A stretch of DNA of 64,000 nt from Polaromonas sp. GTDB lineage: Bacteria; Pseudomonadota; Gammaproteobacteria; Burkholderiales; Burkholderiaceae_C. The translations under genes and the position numbers were made by a program. Below the pieces are notes generated by a model, which worked only from the letters and a program-made list of their open reading frames with translations, did no database searches and was not told the DNA's origin. Each line of letters starts with the position of its first letter. Position 1 is the stretch's first letter. The stretch spans positions 374,530 to 438,529 of the forward strand of contig NZ_JACPOF010000029.1 of assembly GCF_016185115.1 (NCBI RefSeq), given 5' to 3'. This document shows, piece after piece, positions 11,767-22,524 of the stretch.

Positions 11767-12465
11767 ATGAATATCCGTACCCGCATCAAGATCTGCGGCC
11801 TCACCCGTGAAGAAGACGTCGATGCTGCAGCGGCAGCAGGCGCAGACGCGGTCGGATTTGTGATGTACGGGCCGAGCCCGCGTCACGTTACGGTTGAGCG
11901 CGCCTCCCGACTGGCCAGCAGGCTGCCACCCTTCGTCACGCCGGTACTTCTTTTTGTAAATGCAGAGCTGGCTGACATTCAGGCGGCATGCGAAAAAATA
12001 CCCAATGTCCTGGTTCAATTTCACGGCGATGAAACGCCGGAGCAATGCATTCGGGCTGCACGCCCTTTCCTGCGCGCCGCACGCATTCCCCTTGATGAAG
12101 CAGACCAGGGCTTCAATCTCGTAAAATACGCAGAAGACTTCAAGGCAGCCCAGGCCATCCTCCTCGACGCTCATGTTCAGGGATATGGCGGAGGCGGCAA
12201 AACATTCAATTGGTCACTTCTTCCTCCAAACGTCAGCGCTCACCTCGTTTTGTCTGGTGGACTCACACCTGCAAATGTGGGCGATGGCATTTTGCAAGTC
12301 AGGCCGCGTTGTAAAACGCTGGCCGTTGATGTCAGCTCGGGCGTCGAGATTTCAAAAGGAATCAAAAGCGCCGACAAGATCAACCAGTTCGTGGCTGCCG
12401 TGCGCGCAGCCGACGAGCAATTTGCAAAGAATCCCGACCACTATGTACGACTATCAACAACCTGA
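11767..12465 (+). CDS. trpF: Phosphoribosylanthranilate isomerase
   Basis: [44 protein letters not shown]. Confidence 0.95.
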   Translation: MNIRTRIKICGLTREEDVDAAAAAGADAVGFVMYGPSPRHVTVERASRLASRLPPFVTPVLLFVNAELADIQAACEKIPNVLVQFHGDETPEQCIRAARPFLRAARIPLDEADQGFNLVKYAEDFKAAQAILLDAHVQGYGGGGKTFNWSLLPPNVSAHLVLSGGLTPANVGDGILQVRPRCKTLAVDVSSGVEISKGIKSADKINQFVAAVRAADEQFAKNPDHYVRLSTT

Positions 12466-13696
12466 TGTCTCAGGACATTTTGGTATTTACGGCGGCAGTT
12501 TTGTTTCAGAAACGCTGACCCATGCCATCACCGAGCTGAAAGAGGCTTACGCCAGATACCAGCATGACCCCGGGTTCCGGGCGGAGTTCAATTCGGAACT
12601 CAAGCACTTCGTGGGACGGCCCTCCCCCATCTATCATGCTGCGCGCATGAGCCGTGAACAGGGCGGCGCCCAGATTTACCTCAAACGCGAAGACCTCAAC
12701 CATACCGGCGCGCACAAGATCAACAACACCATAGGCCAGGCCATGCTGGCCAGGCGGATGGGCAAGCCGCGCGTCATTGCAGAAACAGGTGCCGGACAAC
12801 ACGGTGTAGCCACCGCGACCATCTGTGCACGCTACGGGCTGGAATGCGTCGTTTACATGGGCAGCGAAGACGTCAAGCGGCAAAGCCCCAATGTCTACCG
12901 GATGAAGCTGCTGGGGGCAACTGTGGTGCCGGTTGAAAGCGGCAGCAAAACACTGAAAGATGCCCTGAACGAGGCCATGCGCGACTGGGTCGCCAACGTT
13001 GACAACACCTTCTACATCATTGGCACGGTCGCAGGTCCGCACCCCTACCCGATGATGGTGCGGGACTTCCAGAGTGTGATCGGCACCGAATGCATTACAC
13101 AAATGCCCGAGTTCACAGGCGGCCAGCCTGACGCCGTCATCGCATGTGTTGGTGGCGGCAGCAATGCCATGGGTATCTTTCACCCTTACATCCCATACAC
13201 GAACACGCGCCTCATCGGCGTCGAGGCTGCAGGCGAAGGCATGGACAGCGGCAAACATTCCGCTTCGCTCCAACGCGGCGTAGCGGGCGTGCTTCACGGC
13301 AACCGGACCTATGTACTGCAGAACGAAGATGGCCAGGTGACCGAAACGCACAGCATCAGCGCCGGTCTGGACTACCCTGGCGTCGGACCTGAGCACGCCT
13401 TCCTCAAGGATATCGGCCGTGCCGAGTACGTGGGCATCACTGACGAGGAAGCACTTCAGGCTTTTCACTACCTCTGCAGGACAGAAGGCATCATTCCCGC
13501 CCTCGAATCCAGCCATGCAGTGGCATATGCCATGAAGCTGGCAAAGACCATGCGCACAGACCAGAGCATTCTGGTAAACCTCTCCGGCAGGGGTGACAAG
13601 GACATAGGCACAGTGGCAGATTTGTCCGGTGCCGATTTTTATGATCGGCCCTCAATGCGTGGACTTTCAGTCAAGGGCGGCGGTGCCAAATCATGA
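12443..13696 (+). CDS. trpB: Tryptophan synthase beta chain
   Basis: Start ATG 12443 ([25 protein letters not shown]); [16 protein letters not shown]; overlaps the trpF 3' end. Confidence 0.96.
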   Translation: MYDYQQPDVSGHFGIYGGSFVSETLTHAITELKEAYARYQHDPGFRAEFNSELKHFVGRPSPIYHAARMSREQGGAQIYLKREDLNHTGAHKINNTIGQAMLARRMGKPRVIAETGAGQHGVATATICARYGLECVVYMGSEDVKRQSPNVYRMKLLGATVVPVESGSKTLKDALNEAMRDWVANVDNTFYIIGTVAGPHPYPMMVRDFQSVIGTECITQMPEFTGGQPDAVIACVGGGSNAMGIFHPYIPYTNTRLIGVEAAGEGMDSGKHSASLQRGVAGVLHGNRTYVLQNEDGQVTETHSISAGLDYPGVGPEHAFLKDIGRAEYVGITDEEALQAFHYLCRTEGIIPALESSHAVAYAMKLAKTMRTDQSILVNLSGRGDKDIGTVADLSGADFYDRPSMRGLSVKGGGAKS

Positions 13697-14514
13697 GCCG
13701 TATTGCACCCGTTTTTGCCAGACTCAAGAGTGAAGGCCGCAAGGCCCTTATTCCTTTCGTGACAGCAGGGTTTCCTTTTGCAGATGTCACGCCCGAACTG
13801 ATGCATGGCATGGTGGCCGGTGGTGCTGACGTCATTGAACTGGGCGTTCCCTTTTCGGATCCGAGCGCCGACGGACCTGTGATCCAGAAGGCGGGTGACA
13901 AGGCCCTGGCCAGCGGCATCGGCCTGCTCCAGGTACTGGAGATGGTTCGCACCTTCCGTACACAGGACAAAACCACACCCGTAGTACTGATGGGATATGC
14001 CAATCCGATAGAGGCCTACGACATCAGGCACGGCGGTGGAAACTCCGAAGACAGCGCCTTCATACGCGACGCCTCAAACGCAGGTGTCGACGGCGTGCTT
14101 GTCGTTGACTACCCGCCTGAAGAATGCGTGGAATTCGCTGCCCGCCTTCGCGCCAGGGACATGGACCTGATCTTCCTGCTGGCTCCGACCAGCACAGACC
14201 AGCGCATGCAGCAGGTGGCCCAGGTCGCCAGCGGATACGTCTACTATGTGTCCCTCAAAGGCGTGACCGGGTCAGGCGCGCTGGACGTGGATGCCGTAGG
14301 CGCCATGCTGCCACGCATCCGACGGCATGTCAGCGTCCCGGTAGGCGTCGGCTTCGGCATCCGGGATGCCGCGGCCGCCAAAGCCATAAGCCAGGTGGCC
14401 GATGCCGTAGTCATAGGCAGCAAAATCATTCAGCTGATTGAACATCAGCCACGTGAAAAAGTAGCTGCTGTGGCGCAGGATTTCCTCAGGGAAATCCGTC
14501 TCGCCCTGGACTGA
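13693..14514 (+). CDS. trpA: Tryptophan synthase alpha chain
   Basis: [19 protein letters not shown]; overlaps the trpB stop by 4 nt. Confidence 0.96.
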   Translation: MSRIAPVFARLKSEGRKALIPFVTAGFPFADVTPELMHGMVAGGADVIELGVPFSDPSADGPVIQKAGDKALASGIGLLQVLEMVRTFRTQDKTTPVVLMGYANPIEAYDIRHGGGNSEDSAFIRDASNAGVDGVLVVDYPPEECVEFAARLRARDMDLIFLLAPTSTDQRMQQVAQVASGYVYYVSLKGVTGSGALDVDAVGAMLPRIRRHVSVPVGVGFGIRDAAAAKAISQVADAVVIGSKIIQLIEHQPREKVAAVAQDFLREIRLALD

Positions 14515-14620
14515 TGGCCAGCGGGTTCAATACCATACGCCACCAGAGCATAATTGCACCTTCGCAGAAAACTGTCACCGTACAGTCCATCCGGATGCCT
14601 TTTAACAGGGACCTGAATCC

Positions 14621-15493
14621 ATGTCTTGGCTAGAAAAACTACTTCCACCGAAAATCACCCCTACTGACCCTACCGAGCGCCGGAGCGTGCCCGAGGGCCT
14701 GTGGATCAAATGCCCAAGTTGCGAGGCAGTTCTCTACAAGACGGATCTGGAAAAAAACCAGAATGTTTGCCCACAGTGCAGCCATCATCACCGCATCGGT
14801 GCACGCGCCAGACTTGACGCGTTTCTTGATCCGGAAGGCCGCTATGAGCTGGGACAGGAGGTCCTGCCCGTTGATGCGCTCAAGTTCAAGGACAGCCGGA
14901 AATATCCCGAACGCCTGAAAGAAGCGCTGGAAACCACGGGGGAGACCGATGCACTGGTCGTCATGGGTGGCGCAGTTCACAGCATCGGTGTGGTCGCCTG
15001 CTGTTTTGAATTCGACTTCATGGGTGGCAGCATGGGCAGCGTCGTCGGGGAACGATTTGTGCGAGGCGTCCATGCAGCCATTGAACAGAAGGTGCCCTTC
15101 ATCTGCTTTACGGCCACCGGGGGGGCCCGCATGCAGGAGGGCCTGCTCAGTCTCATGCAAATGGCCAAGACCAACTCGGCGCTGACGCGACTCGCGAAAA
15201 AGGGCCTGCCCTACGTCAGCGTGTTGACCGACCCTACCATGGGCGGCGTGAGTGCCGGGTTTGCCTTTGTCGGTGACATCGTCGTCGCAGAACCCAAGGC
15301 ATTGATCGGTTTTGCTGGCCCGCGCGTGATCGAATCGACGGTGAGGGTCACCCTGCCAGAAGGCTTTCAGCGAGCCGAGTTCCTGCAGACAAAAGGCGCA
15401 GTCGACTTTATATGTGACCGCCGTGAACTGCGCAAAACCATCGCGAGTTCTTTGGCCATGCTGTTGAAGCAACCGGCAGACGCTGTGGAGTGA
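14621..15493 (+). CDS. accD: Acetyl-CoA carboxylase carboxyltransferase beta subunit
   Basis: Zn-finger [50 protein letters not shown]. Confidence 0.96.
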   Translation: MSWLEKLLPPKITPTDPTERRSVPEGLWIKCPSCEAVLYKTDLEKNQNVCPQCSHHHRIGARARLDAFLDPEGRYELGQEVLPVDALKFKDSRKYPERLKEALETTGETDALVVMGGAVHSIGVVACCFEFDFMGGSMGSVVGERFVRGVHAAIEQKVPFICFTATGGARMQEGLLSLMQMAKTNSALTRLAKKGLPYVSVLTDPTMGGVSAGFAFVGDIVVAEPKALIGFAGPRVIESTVRVTLPEGFQRAEFLQTKGAVDFICDRRELRKTIASSLAMLLKQPADAVE

Positions 15494-15534
15494 CCTGCGA
15501 GGCTGACATGGCCAGATTCCGGTTTTTTACGCGT

Positions 15535-15573
15535 CCCGCAAATGTGCTTGCCGCAGTTGCGGGCTTTTCCTTT
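15535..15573 (+). terminator. Rho-independent terminator downstream of accD
   Basis: CCCGCAA ... TTGCGGG (15557-15563) followed by CTTTTCCTTTT. Confidence 0.6.
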
Positions 15574-15686
15574 TCAGAGCTTCGGTTTTCAGGTACCTCC
15601 CAGACCTGCATGCTGAAAATCATCGGCAAGCAACAAGAAGCGTCTTCGTGGGATGATGTTGGCATATTCATCCAAGGCATGCACCA

Positions 15687-16343
15687 ATGTCTGAAGCCCT
15701 GACCCTGTTTTCGCTTCCACTATTCCCGCTGGGTACCGTTCTTTATCCGGGCGGCCTGCTTCCCCTGAGGATTTTTGAGGTTCGTTACCTGGACATGATC
15801 GGCAAGTGCCACAAGATCGGCGCGCCTTTTGGGGTTGTGTCACTGATTCAGGGTTCCGAGGTACGCAAGGTTGACGGGAAACATTCAGGCGGCAGGTTTG
15901 CTCAGGAGGAATTCAATACAGTTGGAACCCTGGCCACCATCACGGAATTTTCCGTGCCACAGCCCGGCTTGATGATGATCCGCTGCGAGGGTGCCCAGCG
16001 TTTCGAAATATCAAATCGTGAGCGGCTGAAACACGGCCTGTGGATTGCAGATGTCACGCGCCTTGACGACGATCAGACGGTCAGGATTCCAGAAGATCTT
16101 CAGGGCACCGCCAATGCCCTGGGCAAGGTGATCAAAAGCCTGCAGGAGCGAAGTGCTCCCAACGATCAGATGCCCCTTGTAGCGCCCTACCGGCTGGATG
16201 ATTGCGGATGGGTTGCCAATCGCTGGTGTGAGTTGCTGCCCATACCGGTTGAGCTAAAACAACGATTGATGGAACTGGACAATCCGCTGGTCAGGCTTGA
16301 ATTGGTGAGCGATATCCTTGAGCGAACCGGCATAACACTGTAG
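15687..16343 (+). CDS. LON substrate-binding (N-terminal) domain protein
   Basis: LFSLPLFPLGTVLYPGGLLPLRIFEVRYLDMI; no ATPase or protease domain. Confidence 0.85.
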   Translation: MSEALTLFSLPLFPLGTVLYPGGLLPLRIFEVRYLDMIGKCHKIGAPFGVVSLIQGSEVRKVDGKHSGGRFAQEEFNTVGTLATITEFSVPQPGLMMIRCEGAQRFEISNRERLKHGLWIADVTRLDDDQTVRIPEDLQGTANALGKVIKSLQERSAPNDQMPLVAPYRLDDCGWVANRWCELLPIPVELKQRLMELDNPLVRLELVSDILERTGITL

Positions 16344-16376
16344 GGCCGACCCGCGTAGCCGGTACGCGAACACACA

Positions 16377-18212
16377 TCAGGCTTGCGATTTATATTCGGG
16401 CAAATGCCCCTTCAGCCAGGCCCTGATATCGCTACTGGAGGGCGCCGGACCAGCCGATTCAATCCAGTCCTGAACACTCCCGATGTGAACAGCCTGTTCG
16501 CCAGATGTCTTGGCCACCCTCAGTTTTGGATGAGGCGTAGGCTCGGTTGTCTCATCGTCGGCAAGCAGCTCTTCAAAAAGCTTCTCGCCGGGCCGCAAAC
16601 CTGTGAAGGCGAGCGGAACTTCCTGTTCGGTCTTGCCCGACAGCTGGATCATTATGCGAGCCAGATCTGCGATTTTCACGGGGTCGCCCATGTCGAGAAC
16701 AAAAATCTGGCCGCTCTTGCCCATCAACCCTGCCTGCAAGACAAGCTTTGCTGCCTCCGGAATGGTCATGAAGTAACGCACGATATCCGGATGCGTGACC
16801 GTGATGGGCCCACCTTTCGCGATCTGGTCAGTGAAGAGGGGAACCACTGAACCGCTGGAACCCAGGACGTTACCGAAACGCACCGAGACAAACTCCGTGC
16901 CGGTGTATTCAAGCGCAACACTCTGTACAACAAGTTCGGCCATACGCTTGGTGGCGCCCATGATGTTTGTCGGGTTGACCGCCTTGTCCGTGGATATCTG
17001 GACAAACTTGTGCGCACCGCATTCGCCGGCAACTCTTGCCGCATGAAGGGTACCAAGAATGTTGGTGCGAATGGCTTCAATCTCGTTATGCGACTCCATC
17101 AGGGGCACATGTTTGTACGCCGCCGCATGAAAGAAAACCGAAGGTTTGTAGTGCATCGCAATGGCTCGCAAACGGTCTTCTTCGCGGATATTGGCCGTGT
17201 AATACAGGCCCTTCATCTGCGGATGGGTCTCGCGCAACTCCTGCTCAAGCTTGTAAATGGCAATTTCCGATGCATCCACGCACACCAGCCGGGAGACGCC
17301 GAGACGCGCGATTTGACGGCACAACTCGGAACCGATGGAGCCCCCTGCCCCCGACACCAGCACCGTCTGTCCGGAAAAGAGTTCTGCGAGCCCGCGCATG
17401 TCCAGCTCGACCGCTTGCCGCCCCAACAGATCTTCCAGCTCAATCCTGCGGGGACTGCTACTGTCGGACTTGAGCCATTCATCCGGCCTCGGCATGGTCA
17501 TCAGCGTCAAACCAGCCTGGCTGGATTGCGACAGGACTTCACGCCGCTCGTCGGATCCTGGGGGGCTTGCAATCAGGGCCGTAGAAGCGCCCGTGGCCTG
17601 CGCAATGGAAACAACAGATGCGGGGGACCCCAATACAGGTACCTGGTTGAGATAAGTGCCCAACTCTCCCGGCAAGGGAGAGACGATACCCACACAATGC
17701 CATTGCCTGGAGCCCTTGATGGCGCGCAAGGCATCGGTTGCCTCCCTCAGGGAGCCCACAATCAAAAGAGGCTTTGAGCCGTCTGCGGGCGCACTGTGCT
17801 CGGTCAGCGTCCTCCACCCTGCACGCACTGCGCTCAGCAGGACCAGAGCAATCAAGGGATGAAGCAAAAGCACAGAACGGGGGAAGAACTGATACCGCAT
17901 CATCAGCACAATCGCTGCGGAAAGCAGGCTGGCGAGAAGGACACCGCCCGTGAGTTGCCTCAATTCAGGCAACCCGATATACCGCCAGACCTGCCTGTAA
18001 ACCCTGGCAATGCCCAGGCCGACCGTATAACAAACCAGTATCCAGGGCAGACTCAAGGCGATCAGCGTCTCGAATGTGTCTGGAATCTCAAAATTAAACC
18101 GGAGCCAGAACGCAGCCCACCAGGCTGCGCCTACAAGCAGCATATCTATGCCCCACAGCGGCAGAACCTCTTTACGCAGACGCACGGTGATCCTCCAGCG
18201 TGTTGATGACAT
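16377..18212 (-). CDS. WbpM/CapD/FlaA1-type membrane-anchored nucleotide-sugar 4,6-dehydratase
   Basis: N-terminal TM helices; VLVSGAGGSIGSELCRQIARLG, STDKAVNPTNIMGATKRMAE; start may be downstream of 18212. Confidence 0.9.
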   Translation of the reverse strand: MSSTRWRITVRLRKEVLPLWGIDMLLVGAAWWAAFWLRFNFEIPDTFETLIALSLPWILVCYTVGLGIARVYRQVWRYIGLPELRQLTGGVLLASLLSAAIVLMMRYQFFPRSVLLLHPLIALVLLSAVRAGWRTLTEHSAPADGSKPLLIVGSLREATDALRAIKGSRQWHCVGIVSPLPGELGTYLNQVPVLGSPASVVSIAQATGASTALIASPPGSDERREVLSQSSQAGLTLMTMPRPDEWLKSDSSSPRRIELEDLLGRQAVELDMRGLAELFSGQTVLVSGAGGSIGSELCRQIARLGVSRLVCVDASEIAIYKLEQELRETHPQMKGLYYTANIREEDRLRAIAMHYKPSVFFHAAAYKHVPLMESHNEIEAIRTNILGTLHAARVAGECGAHKFVQISTDKAVNPTNIMGATKRMAELVVQSVALEYTGTEFVSVRFGNVLGSSGSVVPLFTDQIAKGGPITVTHPDIVRYFMTIPEAAKLVLQAGLMGKSGQIFVLDMGDPVKIADLARIMIQLSGKTEQEVPLAFTGLRPGEKLFEELLADDETTEPTPHPKLRVAKTSGEQAVHIGSVQDWIESAGPAPSSSDIRAWLKGHLPEYKSQA

Positions 18213-19677
18213 TCCTCAAATGATCAATAACCCTGTCCTGCTCAGGCTCGCTCATATTGGAACCTGAAGGAAGGCAAATACCGGAATGAAACAGTTTTTG
18301 GGAAATGTCATTGTTGGGCTGATGAGGAAAATACGGTGCATTGTCAAAGAGTTTTTGCAGGTGCATGGGCTTCCAGACAGGCCTGGCTTCTATCAGATGC
18401 CGCTCCAGAGAGTTCATGACCTGGCGGCATTTCGTGCTGGCATTTTCTCCTGCAAGTGTGAAGCAGGTCAGCCAGCGCGTTGAGCGGTACCCCTCGGGTT
18501 CTGGCATCCAGTTTATTTGAGGAAAATCGGCGAACGCCTCCACGTAACGTTCAAATACCCGGCGGCGCTGTTCCACGCGCTGATCAAGCACCCTTAACTG
18601 ACCGCGGCCAATCCCGGCAAGAACATTGCTCATGCGGTAGTTGAATCCCACTTCAACATGCTCGTAGTGCGGCGCAGGCTCCCTGGCCTGAGTAGACAGC
18701 TTGCGCGCACGCACCACAAGATCGGAATCGTCTGCCACGAGCATGCCGCCGCCGGAAGTCGTGATGATCTTGTTGCCATTAAAAGAATACACCGCCACGC
18801 GACCAAATGCCCCACTGGACCGTCCCTTGTAATGCGCCCCAAGCGATTCCGCAGCATCTTCCAGAACCGGGACCCCATACTTTTCGCAGATGGGGATCAA
18901 GGCGTCCATGTCGGCGCTTTGACCATAAAGATTGACCAGAATCACACAGGCAGGCAGGCAATTCTCGCGTTTGGCCCATTCAAATGCACGCTCAAGCGCA
19001 TCGGGTGACATATTCCAGGTAGCGGGCTCGGAGTCGATGAATACCGGCCTTGCACCACAATAGAGTATTGGATTGCAGCTTCCGACAAAGGTCAGGGATG
19101 AACAAAAAACGGTGTCGCCCGGCTTCACGCCCAGCAGAAGCAGTCCAAGGTGAATTGCTGCCGTACCCGAACTGACTGCGGCGGCATGGCCTACGCCTAC
19201 ATGTGCAGCGAGTTCAGCTTCAAATGCGTTGACATGCGGCCCGAGCGGTGCAATCCAGTTGGTTTTAAACGCATCCTCCACAAATGCGGTTTCTTCATCG
19301 CCCAGATGGGGAGATGAAAGCCAGATACGCTGGGACAATTCCCGCCGGAAGATCATGTCAATCGGACGTCCGCGTGGATCGAGCACAGGCACGTGATCAA
19401 TCTGGTGGTGGTCCATCAAATGCAGAACACGCGCAGCATCCGCATCCTCGTTGACGGTGACGGACCGCACCGACGGCAGCTGCCCAAGAGGAAAATCATC
19501 GCCAGCATGGTTGATGATGGCGCGGCGCAGATCCCCGTCGGTGAGCGTCCGCGTCAAGGTGCCGTCACTATCCACAACCAGTAAAATCCCGCGTCCGGCC
19601 TGGTCCATGCGGAGCAAGGCATCTCTCAGTGTCAGTTCAGGCGGGACACACAAGAGGCCGAGATCGGCTGAACTCAT
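18172..19677 (-). CDS. CBS-domain/DegT-family aminotransferase fusion (LegC-like)
   Basis: Residues about 1-115 CBS-like (GTLTRTLTDGDLRRAI; DHVPVLDPRGRPIDMI), then aminotransferase (NWIAPLGPHVNAFEAELAAHVG, VLEDAAESLGAHYKGR, SFNGNKIITTSGGGMLV). Confidence 0.85.
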   Translation of the reverse strand: MSSADLGLLCVPPELTLRDALLRMDQAGRGILLVVDSDGTLTRTLTDGDLRRAIINHAGDDFPLGQLPSVRSVTVNEDADAARVLHLMDHHQIDHVPVLDPRGRPIDMIFRRELSQRIWLSSPHLGDEETAFVEDAFKTNWIAPLGPHVNAFEAELAAHVGVGHAAAVSSGTAAIHLGLLLLGVKPGDTVFCSSLTFVGSCNPILYCGARPVFIDSEPATWNMSPDALERAFEWAKRENCLPACVILVNLYGQSADMDALIPICEKYGVPVLEDAAESLGAHYKGRSSGAFGRVAVYSFNGNKIITTSGGGMLVADDSDLVVRARKLSTQAREPAPHYEHVEVGFNYRMSNVLAGIGRGQLRVLDQRVEQRRRVFERYVEAFADFPQINWMPEPEGYRSTRWLTCFTLAGENASTKCRQVMNSLERHLIEARPVWKPMHLQKLFDNAPYFPHQPNNDISQKLFHSGICLPSGSNMSEPEQDRVIDHLRNVINTLEDHRASA

Positions 19678-20312
19678 TGAATTTTCCTCACGGGAATTCC
19701 GGCATAAACACCTGGCTCCAGCAAATCCTGATTGACCACGGTGCCCGCGCCAATCGTGACATCGTCGCCTATAACCTTTAGCGGCATCACCACGGCGCCA
19801 GCGCCAACAAGTACACGCTGACCGGTTTTGACGTGGCCGCCCAAAGCTGCGTTGGGCGCTATATGGGAAAACGCCCCCACCTCGACGTCATGATCGACAA
19901 CTGCGCCATGGTTGATGATCACACCGTCCCCAACGCGCGCCGCCGGCCCAAGGATTGCACCCGCCGCGAGAAAACACCCCTTGCCGATATCACTGAAGGG
20001 AGACACGGTGGCAGCAGGATGAATCACAGTTACCAATCGGTCAAGGCCGCATTTAGCAGCTTCCTGCTGCCTCGCAACGTTGTTTCCAATGGCGATGTGC
20101 ACACCGACATTCGCCGGACCGGATGCGTCCAACTGCCGCAGTTGGACCCCTGGCAAAAGCTCGCCCCGGCAAGACGAAGCATTCCTGTCAGACGCAAATA
20201 TTTCTGCCCAGCTACCTTCAAGCAATGCCGCGTCAGCAACAACACGCCCATGACCACCTGCGCCAAAAATCATCAACGAATCAAAAGCAGAAGATATGGA
20301 AGATGCACTCAT
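19674..20312 (-). CDS. NeuD/PglD-family sugar acetyltransferase
   Basis: IFGAGGHGRVVADAAL plus left-handed beta-helix hexapeptides (NHGAVVDHDVEVGAFSHIAPNAALGGHVKTG). Confidence 0.88.
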   Translation of the reverse strand: MSASSISSAFDSLMIFGAGGHGRVVADAALLEGSWAEIFASDRNASSCRGELLPGVQLRQLDASGPANVGVHIAIGNNVARQQEAAKCGLDRLVTVIHPAATVSPFSDIGKGCFLAAGAILGPAARVGDGVIINHGAVVDHDVEVGAFSHIAPNAALGGHVKTGQRVLVGAGAVVMPLKVIGDDVTIGAGTVVNQDLLEPGVYAGIPVRKIQ

Positions 20313-20335
20313 GGGTTAAATATGCAGTCGCCTGA

Positions 20336-21481
20336 TCAATAGGTGTTGGTCTTCTCGAGCACAGACCTGTCCAGCGACAGTGCCGTCAGGTATTGAGATA
20401 TCCGTTTGCCAGCAAGGCCATCGCCAAATCTATTGTTACATGGCCACCTTCCATGGTGGAACGCTTCTTCAACGGCGGCCTGGATAGCGTCCGCCGCAGG
20501 ATTGACGTCCCGGACATTGCTGTTCCTTTCCCGGGACCTCTGGCGATCGCCGACATTAACCACCGGCGTGCCAAAAGAAGCGGCCTCAATGATGCCCGCA
20601 GAAGAATTGCCCACCATCACGGTGCAATGTTTCATGGCTGAACAGAACAAGGGCCTCGGAATGTGCCGCAAACGACTGGAGCCCTCAGGCAAGGCCACCA
20701 GCGCCAAAGCCCGGTGGATTTCATGCGATCCGGCGTCCGAATTGGGCTCCAGCCAGACAACAGGCAAGCCAACGCGCTTGAGGGCCATGAGGATCGCTTC
20801 TGTCTGTGCAAAGGCATCACCAGCCTGCTGGACTACCGGATGAAACACCCCCAGCACAAAACGCGAAGCGAAAGGAAGCCCGAGCGCCTGCGTACACTCT
20901 TCCAGGGACAGGTTGGCGTCCTCGACGATGCCATCCAGCCCGGGAGCGCCTGTGACCTCTATGCGCGATGGCATCTCTCCCATGCGGACCAGGCGCTCAC
21001 GGGACTCTTGCGTTGCGACCAGATGGTAGTGGCTGAGTTTGCTGATCGCATGCCTGACAGGCTCATCCACCGTACCGGAGCGTTCGCCCCCGTGTATGTG
21101 CACGCAGACAATTCCCAGATGCATTGCAGCAATGGCGCCCGCAAGCATCTCGCCACGGTCACCGAGCAGCAGCAGGATGTCCGGCTTTTCCGCACTCAAC
21201 AAGCTGGTCATGCCCAAAATACATTGCCCCACGCCTGCCGACATGCCCTCAGGTGTACGACTCGCGGTATCTATCGGTACCTCACCGCAAATACGCAACG
21301 ATGTCGCACGGATTTCCTCAACCGTATTCCCAAAGTCGGCATGAAGATGCATGCCGGTCACCGCCACGCTCAAGTCGGCGACGGATGCCAGTTGCTTCAG
21401 GGTGGACTTCATGAGGCCAAAATCCGCGCGCGTACCGCTCAGGTAGATGATCTTGCGCCTGGCTTTGCTCATGATGGTCAA
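20336..21481 (-). CDS. neuC: UDP-N-acetylglucosamine 2-epimerase, hydrolysing (NeuC/LegG family)
   Basis: IIYLSGTRADFGLMKSTL; LLLLGDRGEMLAGAIAAMHLGI; HIHGGERSGTVDEPVRHAISKLSH; VGNSSAGIIEAASFGTPVVNVGDRQ. Confidence 0.9.
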   Translation of the reverse strand: MTIMSKARRKIIYLSGTRADFGLMKSTLKQLASVADLSVAVTGMHLHADFGNTVEEIRATSLRICGEVPIDTASRTPEGMSAGVGQCILGMTSLLSAEKPDILLLLGDRGEMLAGAIAAMHLGIVCVHIHGGERSGTVDEPVRHAISKLSHYHLVATQESRERLVRMGEMPSRIEVTGAPGLDGIVEDANLSLEECTQALGLPFASRFVLGVFHPVVQQAGDAFAQTEAILMALKRVGLPVVWLEPNSDAGSHEIHRALALVALPEGSSRLRHIPRPLFCSAMKHCTVMVGNSSAGIIEAASFGTPVVNVGDRQRSRERNSNVRDVNPAADAIQAAVEEAFHHGRWPCNNRFGDGLAGKRISQYLTALSLDRSVLEKTNTY

Positions 21482-22524
21482 TGTGCGGAAGCTTCAACCA
21501 GCAGGTTCCACTGCAATACGGTACCAGCTGCAATATCCACAGCCGCGAGGCGGCCAGGCAACTCCGGCAGATGGCGGGGTTCGATGCCGGTGGCTGGCCT
21601 GCGACAAAGGAGTTTTTCCGCTGTGATGACTTCTCCGGCCGCAATATTCACCGCTGCAACGACGCTGCGTCGTGCAACCCTGGCGGTATCCAGCTCCTCG
21701 GGCAACGGAGCCTTCACGCCATCGCCCAGCATGGCGCTTATACGGCGTATACCACCGACCATCTGGGCAAACTCATCTGGTTCAAGGGAAGCACTGTGAT
21801 CAGGCCCTGGCATGTCCCGATCAAGCGTCAGATGTTTTTCGATCACCCGGGCGCCGAGCGCTACAGCAGCCAGGGGGGCTTCGATGCCCAGGCTGTGGTC
21901 CGAATAACCTGTCAACACACCCAGATCGCCAGCCATGCTCACCATGGCCCGCAGGTTAAGCGTCTCATCAGGCGCGGGATAAGCCGATGTGCAATGAAGG
22001 ATGACAACGTCATGCAAGTCGCCACGCGCAGCCTGAATCCATCCAATGGCCTCGCTGACTTCTTCCATCGTGCCCATACCGGTAGACATCAGAAGCGGCA
22101 ACCGGGTGGCAGCCGCATGCTCCACCAGTGCACGATGCGTCAGCTCCCCTGAAGACAGTTTGAGCCGCCGCACCCCGAGGCCGACCAGCATGTCGACTGC
22201 AGCCACAGAAAACGGCGTGGAGAAAAATTCAATCCCGATGACATCGCAGTGCGCCTTGATCAGCTCATGCTGCTGCTGCGATAACTCCAGTTTCTCGAGC
22301 ATCAGGAACTGGTCCTGGGCACCCGTCTGGCGCTCCTGGTATTTCGCCGTGGGGGCACCACGCACTACCAGGTCTTTTGCGCGGAAGGTCTGGAACTTCA
22401 CGGCATCTGCGCCTGCATTTTTGGCAGCGTCGCATAGCTGCAATGCCAGCGAAATATCTCCGTTGTGGTTAACGCCCGCTTCTGCAATCACGAAGACATG
22501 CTGACCGTTCACCACGCTGTCCAC
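21478..22524 (-). CDS. neuB: N-acetylneuraminate/nonulosonate synthase (NeuB/LegI family)
   Basis: FVIAEAGVNHNGDISLALQLCDAAKNAGADAVKFQTF; YSDHSLGIEAPLAAVALGARVIEKHLTLDRDMPGPDH; C-terminal SAF domain. Confidence 0.93.
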   Translation of the reverse strand: MDSVVNGQHVFVIAEAGVNHNGDISLALQLCDAAKNAGADAVKFQTFRAKDLVVRGAPTAKYQERQTGAQDQFLMLEKLELSQQQHELIKAHCDVIGIEFFSTPFSVAAVDMLVGLGVRRLKLSSGELTHRALVEHAAATRLPLLMSTGMGTMEEVSEAIGWIQAARGDLHDVVILHCTSAYPAPDETLNLRAMVSMAGDLGVLTGYSDHSLGIEAPLAAVALGARVIEKHLTLDRDMPGPDHSASLEPDEFAQMVGGIRRISAMLGDGVKAPLPEELDTARVARRSVVAAVNIAAGEVITAEKLLCRRPATGIEPRHLPELPGRLAAVDIAAGTVLQWNLLVEASAH

